Made by a program: the position numbers and the translations under genes
Part shown: one piece after another, positions 34,514-46,744 of the stretch
How the letters are laid out: every line of letters starts with the position of its first letter
Numbering within the stretch: position 1 is the first letter of the stretch
Notes under the pieces: generated by a model
Told to the model about the DNA's origin: nothing
The model's database searches: none
The model's input: the letters and a program-made list of their open reading frames with translations, nothing else
NCBI RefSeq assembly: GCF_954871325.1
Contig: NC_088776.1
Coordinates: 45,836,569 to 45,900,568 of the forward strand
Source: Gordionus sp. m RMFG-2023
Taxonomy: Eukaryota > Nematomorpha > Gordioida > Chordodea > Parachordodidae
Length of the DNA stretch: 64,000 bases
Direction: 5' to 3'

Positions 34514-36136
34514 TAGTGCTCACAAATTGAGCGTTTGCAGTATGTTTGTTAATGTAACGCATCTTTGTTTAGATTGAAAGCAGTATGTTTTTTATTAAAG
34601 TTTTTTTTATAATTTCTTAAACAAAAAGAGTTTATTTCTTACCTTAAGGTAAAATAAGGAAGTTTAATTATATTTGTTTATTTAGATTTCCTAAGAATTT
34701 ATGATTCAATTTTCAAATTTTTTTGTGGCCTTGGATGCAAAACATATGTATATAAATGTTTCTTTGTTTATCCTACCTTAATTTATATATTTATAATAAT
34801 CTATATATTTTAATAAAAATGTGAAATAAATTTTGAATAGTTTGCATATTTATATATTTTATATTTTTTTCAAGACACTAGATATAAAAATAAATAGATT
34901 TAGAAATATTGCTAATCAAATTTCAAATTTATGATATAATTTGATTAAATCTATCTAATAATTGCTAAATAAATTTTGAATAAGTGCTTATTTATATATA
35001 TTTTACAAAATAATTTTAATTACATTTTTCAATCTTTAATTATGAAAATGTACACCATAATAAGAGTATTAAATGTCTTATTTAATAAAATAATTTTAAT
35101 TATATTTTTCAAAAATGGACACTAGAATATGGAATAATATAACTTTATTATATATAAATAAATAGAATTACAAAAAAAAACAAATCAATTTTCATAGATA
35201 TAATTTCATTAAATAATGAGGTTTGATTTACAGGTATACCTGTTGAATTTGGAGGCCACAATTCAATTTTCCATTAAAGTATAATACAATGGAGATACTT
35301 CATTTTTGAAAAAATATTTGTTTGATTTATATTTTATAGAGAAACATTCTAAAATAATGTTAAATTTATAGATAAATATATATTTTACTGGCTCTCAAGG
35401 CACCCTTTCCAAAAGAGTCAATATATCCAACAATGCATTTAATTTTAACCCACTTGCTTTCCTTTGGTATAATTTCTTTAGGACTAAAACTATCCTCTAT
35501 TGTTGGCTCCATGAATTTAATGTAATCATACCATCTGTATGAGAGTTTAGAGCCAGAAGCTCCTGAAACCTTGCACAATTATCTTGGTCTTTAAAGTTTT
35601 GCAACTTCTTCTTTATGCATGCTACAGTTGTATCATGCAATGGAAATTCCATCCCCAAGCTATTAAAAATAAAATTTATCATTATTTATATATATTTACC
35701 TTAAACTACTGGTTAATAAACCATCTAATACTAATATAGAATTCTTATGGTCTGGACGCTGCTGGCTCCAGACCATTTGTTGAGTTTCCAGTAAGGTACA
35801 AAATTTTTTAGTAACCTTATCATCCCTTCTAAAATTATAATATGTATCCAAAAATTATATAAATATAAATTCCAAAATTATATAAATAATCATTTCTAAA
35901 ATTATATAAATATCAATTAATATATTCTAAATAATATAATATCAATTAATATATGAAATAAATTATACCTACAATTTGTATCCATTTTTAAATTTTAGCG
36001 CAAAATTAAAAAAGCATAGAAAAAATCTAAAACCAGTTTGCTTTTTTATTAACGTTTGGCGTAAAAAAATCCAAGCTGCACTCTACCATATTAGCTTTTA
36101 AAACGGAGAGTTGCAACGCTCAATTTGTGCGCACTA
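34514..36136 (-). mobile_element. TIR element with TAA target duplication
   Basis: A 1623-bp element whose ends, TAGTGCTCACAAATTGAGCG and the reverse complement of AACGCTCAATTTGTGCGCACTA, match over about 26 bp. TAA lies outside both ends (34511-34513, 36137-36139), the target type of PIF/Harbinger elements. Minus-strand frames at 35682-35366 encode pieces such as SGSKLSYRWYDYIKFMEP, and 35740-35850 TKKFCTLLETQQMVWSQQ. These loosely suggest a MADF or Myb/SANT-like DNA-binding protein, as Harbinger elements carry beside their transposase, but I do not recognise the family. No DDE transposase is visible, so it is probably non-autonomous. Confidence 0.6.
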
Positions 36137-36148
36137 TAAGTATCATTA

Positions 36149-36244
36149 TATGTTAATCATACTATATAACTGATACAATGATTTATAATGTTTAATATAT
36201 TTTAATCATACTATATAACTGGTATAATGATTTACTGATGTTTA
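36149..36244. repeat. Tandem duplication, unit about 50 bp
   Basis: Two copies of a unit containing TTAATCATACTATATAACTG, then ATAATGATTTA-TGTTTAAT, lie directly upstream of the BED-finger frame. Confidence 0.6.
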
Positions 36245-36276
36245 ATTTAAATAAATATGATTGCAATATTTTATAG

Positions 36277-36830
36277 ATGCCTCGGAAATCTTCCAATATC
36301 TGGAAACATTTTATTAAAGATAGAGCTAATAACAAGAAAAGATATATATCAATATGCAAATATTGTCAATTAACATATAATTTCCCAAATTCAACAAAGA
36401 TGTCTCAGCATATCAAAAAATGTCATGGGTATATTAACAGTTTACAATTTAATGAAGTTGATCGTGATAATAATAATTCTACTGAAGAGGATGTTGTAGT
36501 TGTTTACCAGATTCCAGTAATTCAAATAAAATTATAACCCAAAAAACATAAATAAAACCATTCTAAATACTTTTAAAGAAAATACCAATAATTTTAATGC
36601 TGGCACATCTAAAATTAAAAATTTTTTCGACACTATAACCGAACAAAATCAAACACAACTTGACAGTGCTTTGGCATTGGCTATTTTTATGTCAAATTGC
36701 CCTTTTAATTTAGTTGAAAATAAATATTTCATCAATTTTTTAAAATTAATGCGTCCAGCCTATAAAATGCCTTCTAGACATGCAATTAGTAAAACATTAC
36801 TAGATTTTGAATGCTCTAGATTATTATGAT
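36277..36830 (+). mobile_element. hAT transposase N-terminal fragment (BED finger)
   Basis: The frame 36277-36537 encodes a BED zinc finger: SNIWKHFIKDRANNKKRYIS, then CKYCQLTYNF and HIKKCHG. After a stop the next frame (36541-36830) continues with SALALAIFMSNCPFNLVE and FLKLMRPAYKMPSRHAIS, the usual segment after the BED finger in hAT proteins. The sequence then degenerates, so the catalytic core is absent. Confidence 0.75.
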
Positions 36831-36849
36831 ATAATAAAGTTATGATGAA

Positions 36850-36990
36850 TCAAAAAAAACATATTTATTTCCAAACGCTCGACATGATTATTATGACATT
36901 ATAATTAATGATGAAACTAATATATTTATATCCAGACGCTCGATTATTATATTATGAAATTAATGATGAAGCTAAAAGATATTTATATAC
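36850..36990. repeat. Tandem duplication, unit about 70 bp
   Basis: Two imperfect copies of a unit that includes TTTCCAAACGCTCGA / ATCCAGACGCTCGATTATTA and AATTAATGATGAA. Confidence 0.55.
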
Positions 36991-37129
36991 ACCTACTTCT
37001 CACCAATTTATCAGATTCATTATTAATGAGAATCTTGACTGTATAAAATTCCACAAAAATGTAAAAATGAAGAACTTTGGTGTTTGATTTGAATTAAAAT
37101 CTCGGCTTAAATTATTTATAAAATGTAAA

Positions 37130-37270
37130 AAATAAAATAAATATATTTTTTTCTGAAATTTTTTGAGAATCATTATTCATTACTCAAAAGGATAAACGCG
37201 TTTCTCATTACTTGCACATTTTTTTTCCTCAAATAGTAAGGATGTTAATCGCCGTTACTTTACAGCATCA
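37130..37270. repeat. hAT-type 3' end, GTAAC class
   Basis: CATTACTCAAAAGG, AAACGCGTTTCTCATTACTT, CAAATAGTAAGG and CGCCGTTACTTTACAGCA resemble the right end of the 541-1968 hAT element (GTAACGCGCGTT, AAGAGTAACGG). It may be the 3' end of the hAT whose BED finger starts at 36277. It lies about 200 bp upstream of EMG1. Confidence 0.45.
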
Positions 37271-37473
37271 TTTATGGTGCAAGTCAAAATTTTATTTTTA
37301 AAAAAATATGAAATCTAGTTTGATCGCATAATGTATAAATGTGAGAATCATTGATTTTTTTAAAAAATTCTTTTAACATTTTACGTATTTTTAAAATAAA
37401 TAGAAAGAAGGATTATTGTTTAACTGTCAAACCTTATCTGTCATATTACTTTATTTTATAGTAATAGTGCCTC

Positions 37474-38967
37474 ATGCCTAAACGTTTATTCGAGGAAAAT
37501 TTTAATGATGGTATTCAAGACAATAAAAAGAAATCCAGCAGAATCAAAAAGATTCCTGATAAATTATTAATTATTGTTTTAGAAAATGCGAGCTTAGAAA
37601 TAATCAAAGTAAAGTTAAATTTTAATTTATTTATAAATAATCAAGGTTGGAAATAAATATGAATTGCTTAATATTGAAAAACACAAACAAATTTTAAATA
37701 AAAAGATTTATACAGATTTATCAAATTTAAGGCCTGATATAGTCCACCAAGTTATATACATTTGGGATTTTTTATGTAAATTGATAATAGTGCCTACTTA
37801 TGCTAATGGATAGCCCTTTAAATTTATCTGGTCATTTAAAAGTATACATCCATACCCAAAAAAATGTATTAATTGAAATAAATCCTCGAACTAGGATACC
37901 AAGAACAATAGAAAGATTTTCAGGATTAATGGGTTTATTACAATTTTTAAATTTTTCTTGAATTGAAAATATTACATAGTACAACTTTTACAAAACCTAA
38001 GTATACAATCAGTACAATCTGAAGAAAAATTATTAAAAGTATATGATTCATTAATATTTTGACAATAGTATATTCATGATTTTAATCTATATTAATTAGA
38101 TCTGGACTAAAAAATGCTAATTAAAAAATTTCATTGTTCATATTCAATTTGAATTTTTAATATTTAATAAAACTATTATTTGATGTTGGATATTTGACTC
38201 AATTTGAAAATTAATTTTTTATTTATACTTTTTAAAGTAATAATTTTAAGTATTTGTTAATGATTTGATCAAATAAAGTAAAGCTTTTTTTATAAATATT
38301 TTTTTTATTGATAATTTTACATATTCATAAAATTATGAATGAAATAATAATGAATTTAGATTATTAGATGACAATTTTTATTTGATTATATTTATTTTTT
38401 AGATAATCAAAAACCCTGTCTCTAATCACATTCCCATAGGTTTTATGAAATTTGGAACATCAGTTTTATCCTCAATATCAATGAAACCATTTGAATTAAT
38501 TACTCTTATTAATGATAAAACAGAGAATCCTGATAAAATAATTAATGAAAGTATGATGATTGATAAAATTTCAAATAAAACAAATTCTGAAGGATATGTA
38601 TTTGTTGTAGGAGCAATGGCTCATGGATCAGTTAATTATATTTCATATTAATATTGATTTATTATCTTATAAACTTATCAATACTAATTATTAATAAATT
38701 AAATGGCTATATTTTGATTTTATTATTTTTTAAGATATTGTTATACATAAATTTGAATTTATTTCCAAGCAAATCACTTATTTTACAACTTTATATTTTT
38801 ATAACTTTTTAATACATATAAATAATTTAAACATTTTAAATTATATACTATAGGTCAATACAGATTACACTGAAAAAGATATTAGTCTTAGTGAATACCC
38901 TTTATCTGCAGCTCTTACCTGTTCAAAGTTATGTAATATATTTGAACAAGCATGGAATATTTTTTGA
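37474..38967 (+). CDS. EMG1: EMG1/NEP1 rRNA pseudouridine N1-methyltransferase (6 exons)
   Basis: Complete host gene for the SPOUT-class enzyme that methylates N1 of a hypermodified pseudouridine in 18S rRNA and is needed for small-subunit assembly in the nucleolus. Proposed exons: 37474-37608, 37646-37750, 37791-37932, 37980-38038, 38403-38630 and 38854-38967. All introns are GT-AG (37, 40, 47, 364 and 223 bp), and the sum is 783 nt, 260 aa plus stop (human EMG1 is 244 aa). Family blocks in order: [41 protein letters not shown] joined to [31 protein letters not shown] with one Ile for Val; [11 protein letters not shown] across a split codon; [43 protein letters not shown]. An extra stretch of about 25 residues precedes [10 protein letters not shown] candidate AATAAA lies near 39273. 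Confidence 0.95.
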
Positions 38968-39287
38968 TAGAAATTATTTTTGTAAAATTATAAAAGCAGC
39001 ATTATGTCAATATAAATCAAGATTTAAATTATTAAAATGTAAATTTAATCACATTGGCAAATTTTTGTCAAAACATTTCTGATAAGCAATTTTTCATTTG
39101 ATTCCTATGATACCTAAATATATTTTTAGTCAAATTTATTATGAAAGCATTTTTTTTTTTAAATCGCTTAAGATTTAAAAATATCATGCCAATCAAATAT
39201 GTCTTTTATTTATCATATATTCTATAAGTTATAGCCTACTGAAACCTTTTTTTCACATTTATAGCTTGTATAATAAAACTTATAAAC
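38968..39287. other. 3' flank of EMG1
   Basis: AT-rich. TATAATAAAACTT near 39270 may hold the poly-A signal. Nothing else was seen. Confidence 0.35.
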
Positions 39288-39518
39288 TAGTGATCTGCAA
39301 GGCCTGGCACCCCCCCCCTCTGGAGTTTGAATTTACTTTAATCTTAGATGAGCCTAATTTGAAAATAATTTTGGTTCAGACTAGGCCTATTCAAAAATAA
39401 TTCGATTTGAATAATTCGAATCTAATCGAATAATTATGAATACGAATAATAAATTATTTGTTTTATCTGAATACGAATAATCATTTATTCGATTTGAATA
39501 AAACGAATTATTTGTAAT

Positions 39519-41995
39519 CAGAGTTGGGCAGGTCCTCCAGAAAAAGAATCTAGATACAGATTCTTTTAAAAAAAATGAATCTTAGATACAGATTCTAGTA
39601 TCTTTTTCGAAATATCAAAAAGATAAATGATACTTGTATCTTTTACTAAATTAGAGTATCTTAAATATAAGATACTTTTAAATTATCATTACCAATTAAA
39701 TTAGAATAGTTTATAATAAAATACAGTTTTTATTATTTATTTGTGAAGAACATAGCATACAAATATAAGAATGAATATTTGCAATAATTAATAAAATATT
39801 TATTGATGAATTAATTATAATAATCAGGGATTAATAATATTAATTTTTGCCCATTAATAACTTAAACAGGGAAGGGAGAGTAGTATATTTAATGGGAGTT
39901 AAAAATGTGCAAATAAGAAAAAAAATTAAATCAAATGATTTATTAGAATTTGCAGGTTATTTTCTGTGTTGTTTTAAATATAGCTTATATTCGGAGTATA
40001 TGGATAAATGGCATCTCTAAAAAAAATATACTAGTTTTATTTTATTCATTATCTTTAATAAGTATTTATCATTACTTGTTTGTGATATTTATGTATTTTT
40101 TATTTATTTTCTAATATGACTTATTATTTCTTGCATTTATAATATCATAGTACATAAATATCATTTAAATCTTTTTTCATATTTTTTTTATATATTTCTT
40201 GCAAAATTATTAATTATATATAAAAAAATATGAAAATAATGTACAACATTATATTATTTAATTGTTAATTACATAGCAATTTTCTTTAATGCATTTTAAA
40301 TTAATTAAATTTTGTAAATAAATACTGTAATGTAATTTTATTTATATCATAAATAAATAAAAGTAACTAATAAAGTTAAATTCTACCTTATTATAATTAT
40401 TTTATTAAGAGCCTTTTAAAATTATCTAATATTATATATCAATTGTAGCTTAAATATTTCCTAGAACTTGCTAAAATAATTAAATATAAAATATATTTGG
40501 GATGTGCCGATATTTTTTATCGGATCGGGCCGATATTTCATCCATTTTAAAATATCGGTTATAGGTCAAAAATTTGATCCGATATAAAAATGGCTTCTTT
40601 AACAAAAATAAAATGTTATAAAATGAAAAAAAAATAGTTATATCTAAAATCATTTATTTTTATAAATAAAATAGAAATCCATTTTTATATATATTTTTTT
40701 AGTAATAATAATTAATTAATAATAAATTCTATCATATTGTTATTTTTTTGCGCATTCTGTTTATAAAAGTGTGCGATAATCACTACAGAATCTGTTTTTA
40801 GTGAAGCTGGTGATATAGTTACTATCGCCGCAAGCTGACCTCTGAGAAATCGGAAATATTGGTATTTCTAAAAAGAAATCTTCCCTATATTAATGTTAGA
40901 TATTATTTTTAATATTTATTTCAAATTTCATAATATAATTGTTTATTACTTAATATGTATATAGATTAATGTTATTACTTATTATATAAAAGTGATTTAA
41001 CAATAAAAATATTTTATATACTTTTAGAATTGTAATTCAATTGAATATAAACTATAACTGATCATTATAAATATATTTATATGACATAGGTTATGGTACA
41101 GTTAAATTATAGATGTTATACTAATAAAAATTATATTAAAAATTAAAACCATTGTTATCTTTACAGAATACAAAATTAGATATGATATCGGATCGGTAAT
41201 CGGCCGATATCAATTTAATATCGGGAATATCGGATCGACCTCTAAAAAGTAGTATCGGTACACCCCTAAAATATATATATCCAAAATTATTTTAATTTGA
41301 TAATCAACTATCTTCTATAAAAATTTTTAATAACAATTATATAAGAAGGACTTAAGTATTATAGGTATTATTATGTTAATAATTATAAAATAAAGATGTA
41401 TATTATACTTAATATGTTTAACAAAGTTTGTGAGGAGTATGTTCAATCTTTAATAACTTTTTACTTGTGTAATTTTGACATTCGGCTTGCACCTTGTCCT
41501 TTTTCACATGAATTACTATATAAAATTTTCCATCTAAAATTTCAAAATTCAGATTTGACTCAGGAGAACCTATCTCCATAATTTTATCTTCACTACTATA
41601 AATGTTAAACATTCTACAAATTAAAAAATATTACATATAAAATATAACCTTTACTTATTTAGTTTTGGTGTTGTTATTTTTAATCTATCTATCTTTGTGA
41701 TCTTTAATTCCAACTAATTTTGGTTATCAATATATTTAAATAGCAGAAAATAATACAAGATTTCACGAAGAAAATAAAGTTAGATTGTGTGATATGTAAA
41801 TGTTTTAAATATGAATATTAAAAAGAATCTGTATCTTTTTAAAGAAAATGAAAAAGATACAAGATTCTTTTCAAAATAAAGGATCTTAGATACAGATACT
41901 AGTGTCTTATTAAAAATGTCAATAAGATACTGAGTACAAGATACAAAAGGATCTTGTATCTTAGATACAAGTATTCGCGGTACTGCCCAACTCTT
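39519..41995. mobile_element. Nested hAT, TATCTT family
   Basis: It begins CAGAGTTGGGCAG and ends CTGCCCAACTCT, with TATCTTGTATC / AGATACAAGATC repeats next to both ends, as in 19893-22008. The flanking 8-mers TTTGTAAT and ATCGTAAT agree at six positions. No transposase was recognised. It in turn holds the hAT at 40497-41268. The minus frames at 41418-42040 show no known domain. Confidence 0.8.
40497..41268 (+). mobile_element. Innermost nested hAT, CCGATAT ends, TSD AAATATAT
   Basis: A 772-bp element starting TTGGGATGTGCCGATA and ending TATCGGTACACCCCTA, with perfect duplications AAATATAT (40489-40496, 41269-41276). ATCGG/CCGAT repeats occur at both ends, as in Ac-like hATs. A C-terminal transposase scrap at 40775-40905 reads TTESVFSEAGDIVT and SEILVFLKRNLPYIN across frame changes. 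Confidence 0.9.
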
Positions 41996-42259
41996 ATCGT
42001 AATATTGAATAAATTGTTTAATAAATCTAACATTTGTCATTTCTATTTGTTAACCAGCCAATTTGACAGGTAATGTGTTTGTGTTTATAAAAATTCTAGC
42101 ACAAATTTAAAAAATTTTTATTTGCCATATTTTTTGAATCTCACGAAAAGTTTATTTTTTTAATCTCATAATAAATTATATTAAAAATTACACACACCAG
42201 AGAGGTACATAAAAATATATTACATCTCTACAATAATTATTGTTAGCTAGCCTAATTAT

Positions 42260-44104
42260 GTTAGAGGAGAATGCTTCTGATGAAATTATGCTTGATGTTG
42301 AAGATAAGAAAATTTCCTCACAAAAGAGAGCAATCATATGGGATCTATATCAAATCCTTAAAGACGGTGAAAAGGCTGCTTGCAATCATAGAGTATTATA
42401 AAATGTAAAGGCAAAACAACATCTCTTATTAATCATTATAATAGGTTTCATTCACACCTTAGTAAAAAAAATAATAAAATTCATATTTTTTTAAAGTCTT
42501 CACCAAATTCTTCAAAAAAATTAATTTTAAGGATAATTTATTAAAATTATTTATAAATAATAATATATCTTTTAAAATTATTAATTCAAATGATTTTAAA
42601 AATTTTATAAGTGATCTTGATTGTTCTGTAAAATCAATATGCTCCAATACTCTTAAGTTGCACATGTATAATACATTTGCAGAAAAAGAACAGTAGGTAA
42701 AGGAAATAATATCTAAAAATAAAAGTTAGATTAATTTTTCATCTGACATTTGGACTAACCCTAGACAGGTTCCCTTTTTAGGGCTAACAGCCCATTTTAT
42801 TGATGATAATTATAAAATAAAGAACATAATTTTGGATGTCAGTCCAATAAATGAAACACATTCAGGTGAAAATATATTTAAAGCCTTTGTCAAGATAATT
42901 AAAACTTATAATTTAGAGAATAAAAATTTTTATATAACTTTAGATAATGCAATAATAAAACATATATTGATACATTTTCTTTAAAATATCCATTAATAAA
43001 AATAGGGCACATTCGATGCTTTGCCCATGTAATTAATTTAATATCCAAAGAATTTTAAAAATTTTAGATCCTTCAATTCTAAAACTAAGAAACATTATTA
43101 GAATGATTTGTAATTCCCCTAAAAAATTAAATTTATTAAAAAATATATGGAGTTCCCTACACCCAACCCTAAATTTTTTAAAACCAAAATTAGATTGTGA
43201 AATAAGGTGGAATAGCACCTACCAAATGATTGAAAGGGGCTTATTGTTAAAGCCTGCTATAACAAAATTAGTTAATGAAGTAATAACTAATATTAAAATT
43301 CTTCAAGAAAAACAAATATCAGAGGTAAACTATAATTTATAATTAGGTAATAATATAATACTTTGATAACATATAGGAAGAATGGGAGGATCTTATAAAA
43401 ATTAAAGCTATCTTATTGCCTTTATATGAAACTACAAATATGGTGTGTGGGGAGAATTATCCTACTTATAATTTGGTTATACCTTATTATATTTTAATTC
43501 TTGAACATATAAAAAATTAAAAACGTGGTTTCCATTAATCCTTTAACAATAGTTTCAAGTAGCATGTGATAAATTGTTGGGCTATTATAATTTAACTGCA
43601 GATGATGCAATAATAACCACAATATTAGATCCCAGGCTTAAAGTAGAATATTTTAAATCATCTGTTGATTATGATATTGATATATCCAAGTTAATGGACA
43701 AATTTACAATAGATATACAGGTATTTAATTTACCCCCATTTAAATATGATTTTATTTTATAAGCTCATAATTATAACTGTCAAACAACTAAGGATAAAAT
43801 TCAACAAAACAGGCTAGACATTGTTTTTAAACAAAATAATATTCAACTGTGTGAAATAGATTTTTATCTGAGTAAACCAAGAGCAAAGAGTGATACTGAC
43901 CCGTTAATGTGGTGGAATGCAAATGCATATCCGATCCCCATACTCTCGAAAATGGCAAGGGATTATCTATCTATACAAGGAACATCAACTGCTTGTGAAA
44001 GGCTTTTCTCAGTTGGAACTAATTTTTTGTCAAAAAACCGCATGTCATATAAGGAAGAAAATATAAGAAAAACTCTTTGCCTTAAAAACTGGCTTAAATT
44101 ATAA
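42260..44104 (+). pseudogene. hAT transposase of the 39382-44364 element
   Basis: Pieces of an Ac/Hermes-type transposase in order: a poor N-terminal region (42260-42450); SSDIWTNPRQVPFLGLTAHF (first Asp, about 42738-42800) with IDDNYKIKNIILDVSPIN and FYITLDNA (second Asp); 43103-43342 with CEIRWNSTYQMIERGLLLKP; 43574-43762 with ILDPRLKVEYFKSS; and 43907-44104 with MWWNANAYPIPILSKMARDY and STACERLFSVGTNFLS. The pieces lie in different frames and carry several internal stops, so no full protein is encoded. Confidence 0.85.
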
Positions 44105-44452
44105 ATTAAAATAATAATATACATTATAATTTTGTTTATAACTTGATTATTTATTATCAGATTATTGATTACATATTATAATTTTTTCTGTTTAAAATCA
44201 AATTTGTAATAAAAAAATTTATCAATATATTTGAGCATGATTTATTTTATTAAAAAAATTAATTCTAATCGAATACAAATCGTAGATTTTATTATTCGTA
44301 CGAATTAACGAATCGAATATGAATAATGCACTATTCGATTCGAATTCGTTTTTGAATAGGCCTAGTTCAGACTGACAAAAAAATTTTACTTTCAGGCCTT
44401 GCTTTTTTAGGCCAGGCCTAGTGATTTTTAGGCTTGATGCAGATTTCCACTA

Positions 44453-45860
44453 TCAACCACATTAAATTTGCTCAGTACCCTCAAAGGTTAAGCGGCAATG
44501 TTTGAATTGTTAAAATAAGTGGGCTGAAATAACAATCTAAAAAGGAACATTAAGAGAAAAAAAATGCTCATGTAATTTAGATAAATTTTTTTGCTAATTT
44601 CATGTTCCTACTTATAAATCTATTTTATTCAATAAAATAAGAGTTATAGATTTTGAATTTATCTTTCCTATTTTACCCCATATGCTTTGTCATCATGGAG
44701 TTAGATGACAAATTAACCTTCTCTAAATCTTAAATAGCGCCGACTATGTAATTGGGTAAGACGCTCAGAGTTTTTTGTTTTGTAGATGAATGTTTATCGT
44801 CTCATTTGATAAAATTTTAATAAAATCGATTGAAATGAAATATAAATTTTATCACAAAAAGCAAAATCCTTACCATCTTATGGTTTCCCCTGGAAATAAA
44901 CCTATTTTTTTTATAATTGATCTTATGTCTCAAGAATTTATACATGAAACCTTATATTTTGAACTTACTCGCAAATCACAACATGTAAAAAACTTTTTTA
45001 AAAAATCAATTTTATATATTGTAAAAGTACTACTGATATTTTTTTTTAAAATACTTTTTAATTATCAATTTGATATCACAATGCATTCAATCATAATGAA
45101 ACTTTTAATAAAAATTGTTTATTCTTTAAATTGTAAATTCTGCACAAAAAAATATAATTATAAAACATGTGATTTTCTAATAATGAGTAAAAGTATGTAT
45201 AAAATGCTAAGCTTCAATAGCCTTATTTATTAAATTTAAAATTTATGAATAAATTATTTTATTCGAATATGGGTACAAATATTACATGTTATCAAGAGAA
45301 ACGTATCATTGTATCTCCTTATCCATTTTCTTTTAATTATTCAGGATCAGGAGGGCTTTTTTAAAATTTACTTGGTCAATTTAACAACAGATAGAGGCAT
45401 AGATTTTTTATCCGATAGATATTGCTTTGAATGATATCTAAGCAGTATGATAGCTTTGCCTAAAATGGTATTTTCAGAAAATTTATTTTTATATTTATGA
45501 AAAAGGGACATGGAACTAAAAAATTAATTTTACCTATAATAAATAAAGTAAAAATTTTCAATATCCAAGATTGCTTGCACCTTTTAATTAAAAGATGGAA
45601 TATAATGAACTAATATTTTGTAAAATAAAAATTGTAATATAATGTTAACAAAAAAATTATAAATTTAGATTTATTAAAAAAATCTATTTTACCAAATGTG
45701 GATATGGATCGTCCCACGGCAAAAAATATTTTGACTGCCTCTTAAACATAATTAATCAAAGCTTATTTGATAACTTCTTGCAATGAGAATAAAAACATAC
45801 AATTTACTAAATTTTAATCAAATGATTAGCACATATTAAAATGAATATAATCATATGGTA
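44453..45860. other. Region with one unassigned 147-codon frame
   Basis: The frame 44790-45233 (plus) includes HKKQNPYHLMVSPGNKP and is very rich in Lys, Phe, Ile and Leu. I recognise no family. Its composition follows the AT background, so it may be chance or a decayed element. No promoter or repeat was identified. Confidence 0.25.
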
Positions 45861-45869
45861 AAGTATTGC

Positions 45870-46620
45870 GAATTGATTTATCTTCTTTACCTTTTTATTT
45901 ACAAAAGAGGATATTATTTCAGTATAATTTAACGATAAGGCGATATCATTTTCTATTGAAGTTAAAAAGTGATTAACAAGTCAGACCTGTGCCATATAAA
46001 GATCGTAAATAAGTTTTAATTAATTTGAACTTTAAGAAGCTGCATTATGCGAATGCTACAATAATTGGAATGAATAAAATAATCCTTAATACAATGGATA
46101 TATTTGGTAAAGCTGCATTTAACCTTTTAGTGTTAATATAGCGTAAAATTTTCAATGGAGTGTTTAAATCAATTAGTAGATCTTGCGGATTAATATCGCA
46201 CTCTAACGTATCCTTATCTGTAAAATATTTAATTTAAAAAACTTTTAAGTCTCTTTCAGGCGAATTTATCAATTCTGGTATATTGATCATCGACTCAAAA
46301 TGATCTTTAAAGAGCTTTAACTGCTGGAAAGTCCCACCAACAAATTTATTGCTTGATATAATAATACATTGAAAAATTTAATTTCATATTTTTTTAAAGA
46401 TCATGTGTAGGCATGCCATCTCCATCGTAAGAAAATAGTTTTTGAACTATCCTAATGTTATTGAAGAAATTACAACTCCTAAGCTCATTTCCAATTCCTA
46501 TGCATGCTCTTCGCTGAGTCAAATAAATTTTGAAAGTCATTTTCCTTAAGGTGATCTAGAAAATCTTCCATACTTTCTCTATAAGTGTAATGGCTCTTTC
46601 TAATTATATATTATCACTTG
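45870..46620 (-). mobile_element. ZMYM1/TTF-type hAT-like transposase remnant
   Basis: The minus strand holds the C-terminal block of the DUF4371/hAT family related to ZMYM1: LPNISIVLRIILFIPIIVAF, then LKFKLIKTYLRS and NYTEIISSFVNKKVKK (46130 down to 45875). Weaker upstream pieces extend to about 46600. Several stops and frame changes interrupt it. The cluster is recognised from the pattern in which S-IVLRI-L-IP-VA is followed by FSKLKLIKTYLRS. No ends were found. Confidence 0.6.
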
Positions 46621-46744
46621 CAATGTATCAAATCATATGATAAGAATTACCAAGGATTGAAATTGTTTTAATTCTTTGGCCAATGAAATGGTTTTTATGC
46701 AGCTTTTGGATCAAAGGGTTTGAAAATATTTAAATCAAATCTTA

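Larger units (their letters stand above)
39382..44364 (+). mobile_element. hAT transposon with ATTCG subterminal repeats, TSD GTTCAGAC
   Basis: The ends TAGGCCTATTCAAAAA and TTTTTGAATAGGCCTA are perfect inverted repeats, and perfect 8-bp duplications GTTCAGAC flank them (39374-39381, 44365-44372). ATTCGAATNNAATCGAAT-like palindromes fill both subterminal regions. The transposase remnant runs 42260-44104. A second hAT (39519-41995) is inserted near the left end. Without it the element is about 2.5 kb. Confidence 0.93.
39288..44452. mobile_element. Possible outermost MITE of the nested hAT stack
   Basis: TAGTGATCTGCAAGGCCTGG on the left and GGCTTGATGCAGATTTCCACTA on the right look like opposed ends of the TAGNGATCTGCA hAT family, with GGCC motifs inside each. 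Without the insertion the element would be only about 175 bp. The flanking 8-mers do not match well, so this level is tentative. Confidence 0.4.

Noticed and set aside
44790-45233. 147-codon frame as a gene
   Set aside because: The composition follows the AT background and no family is recognised. It is reported only as an unassigned frame.
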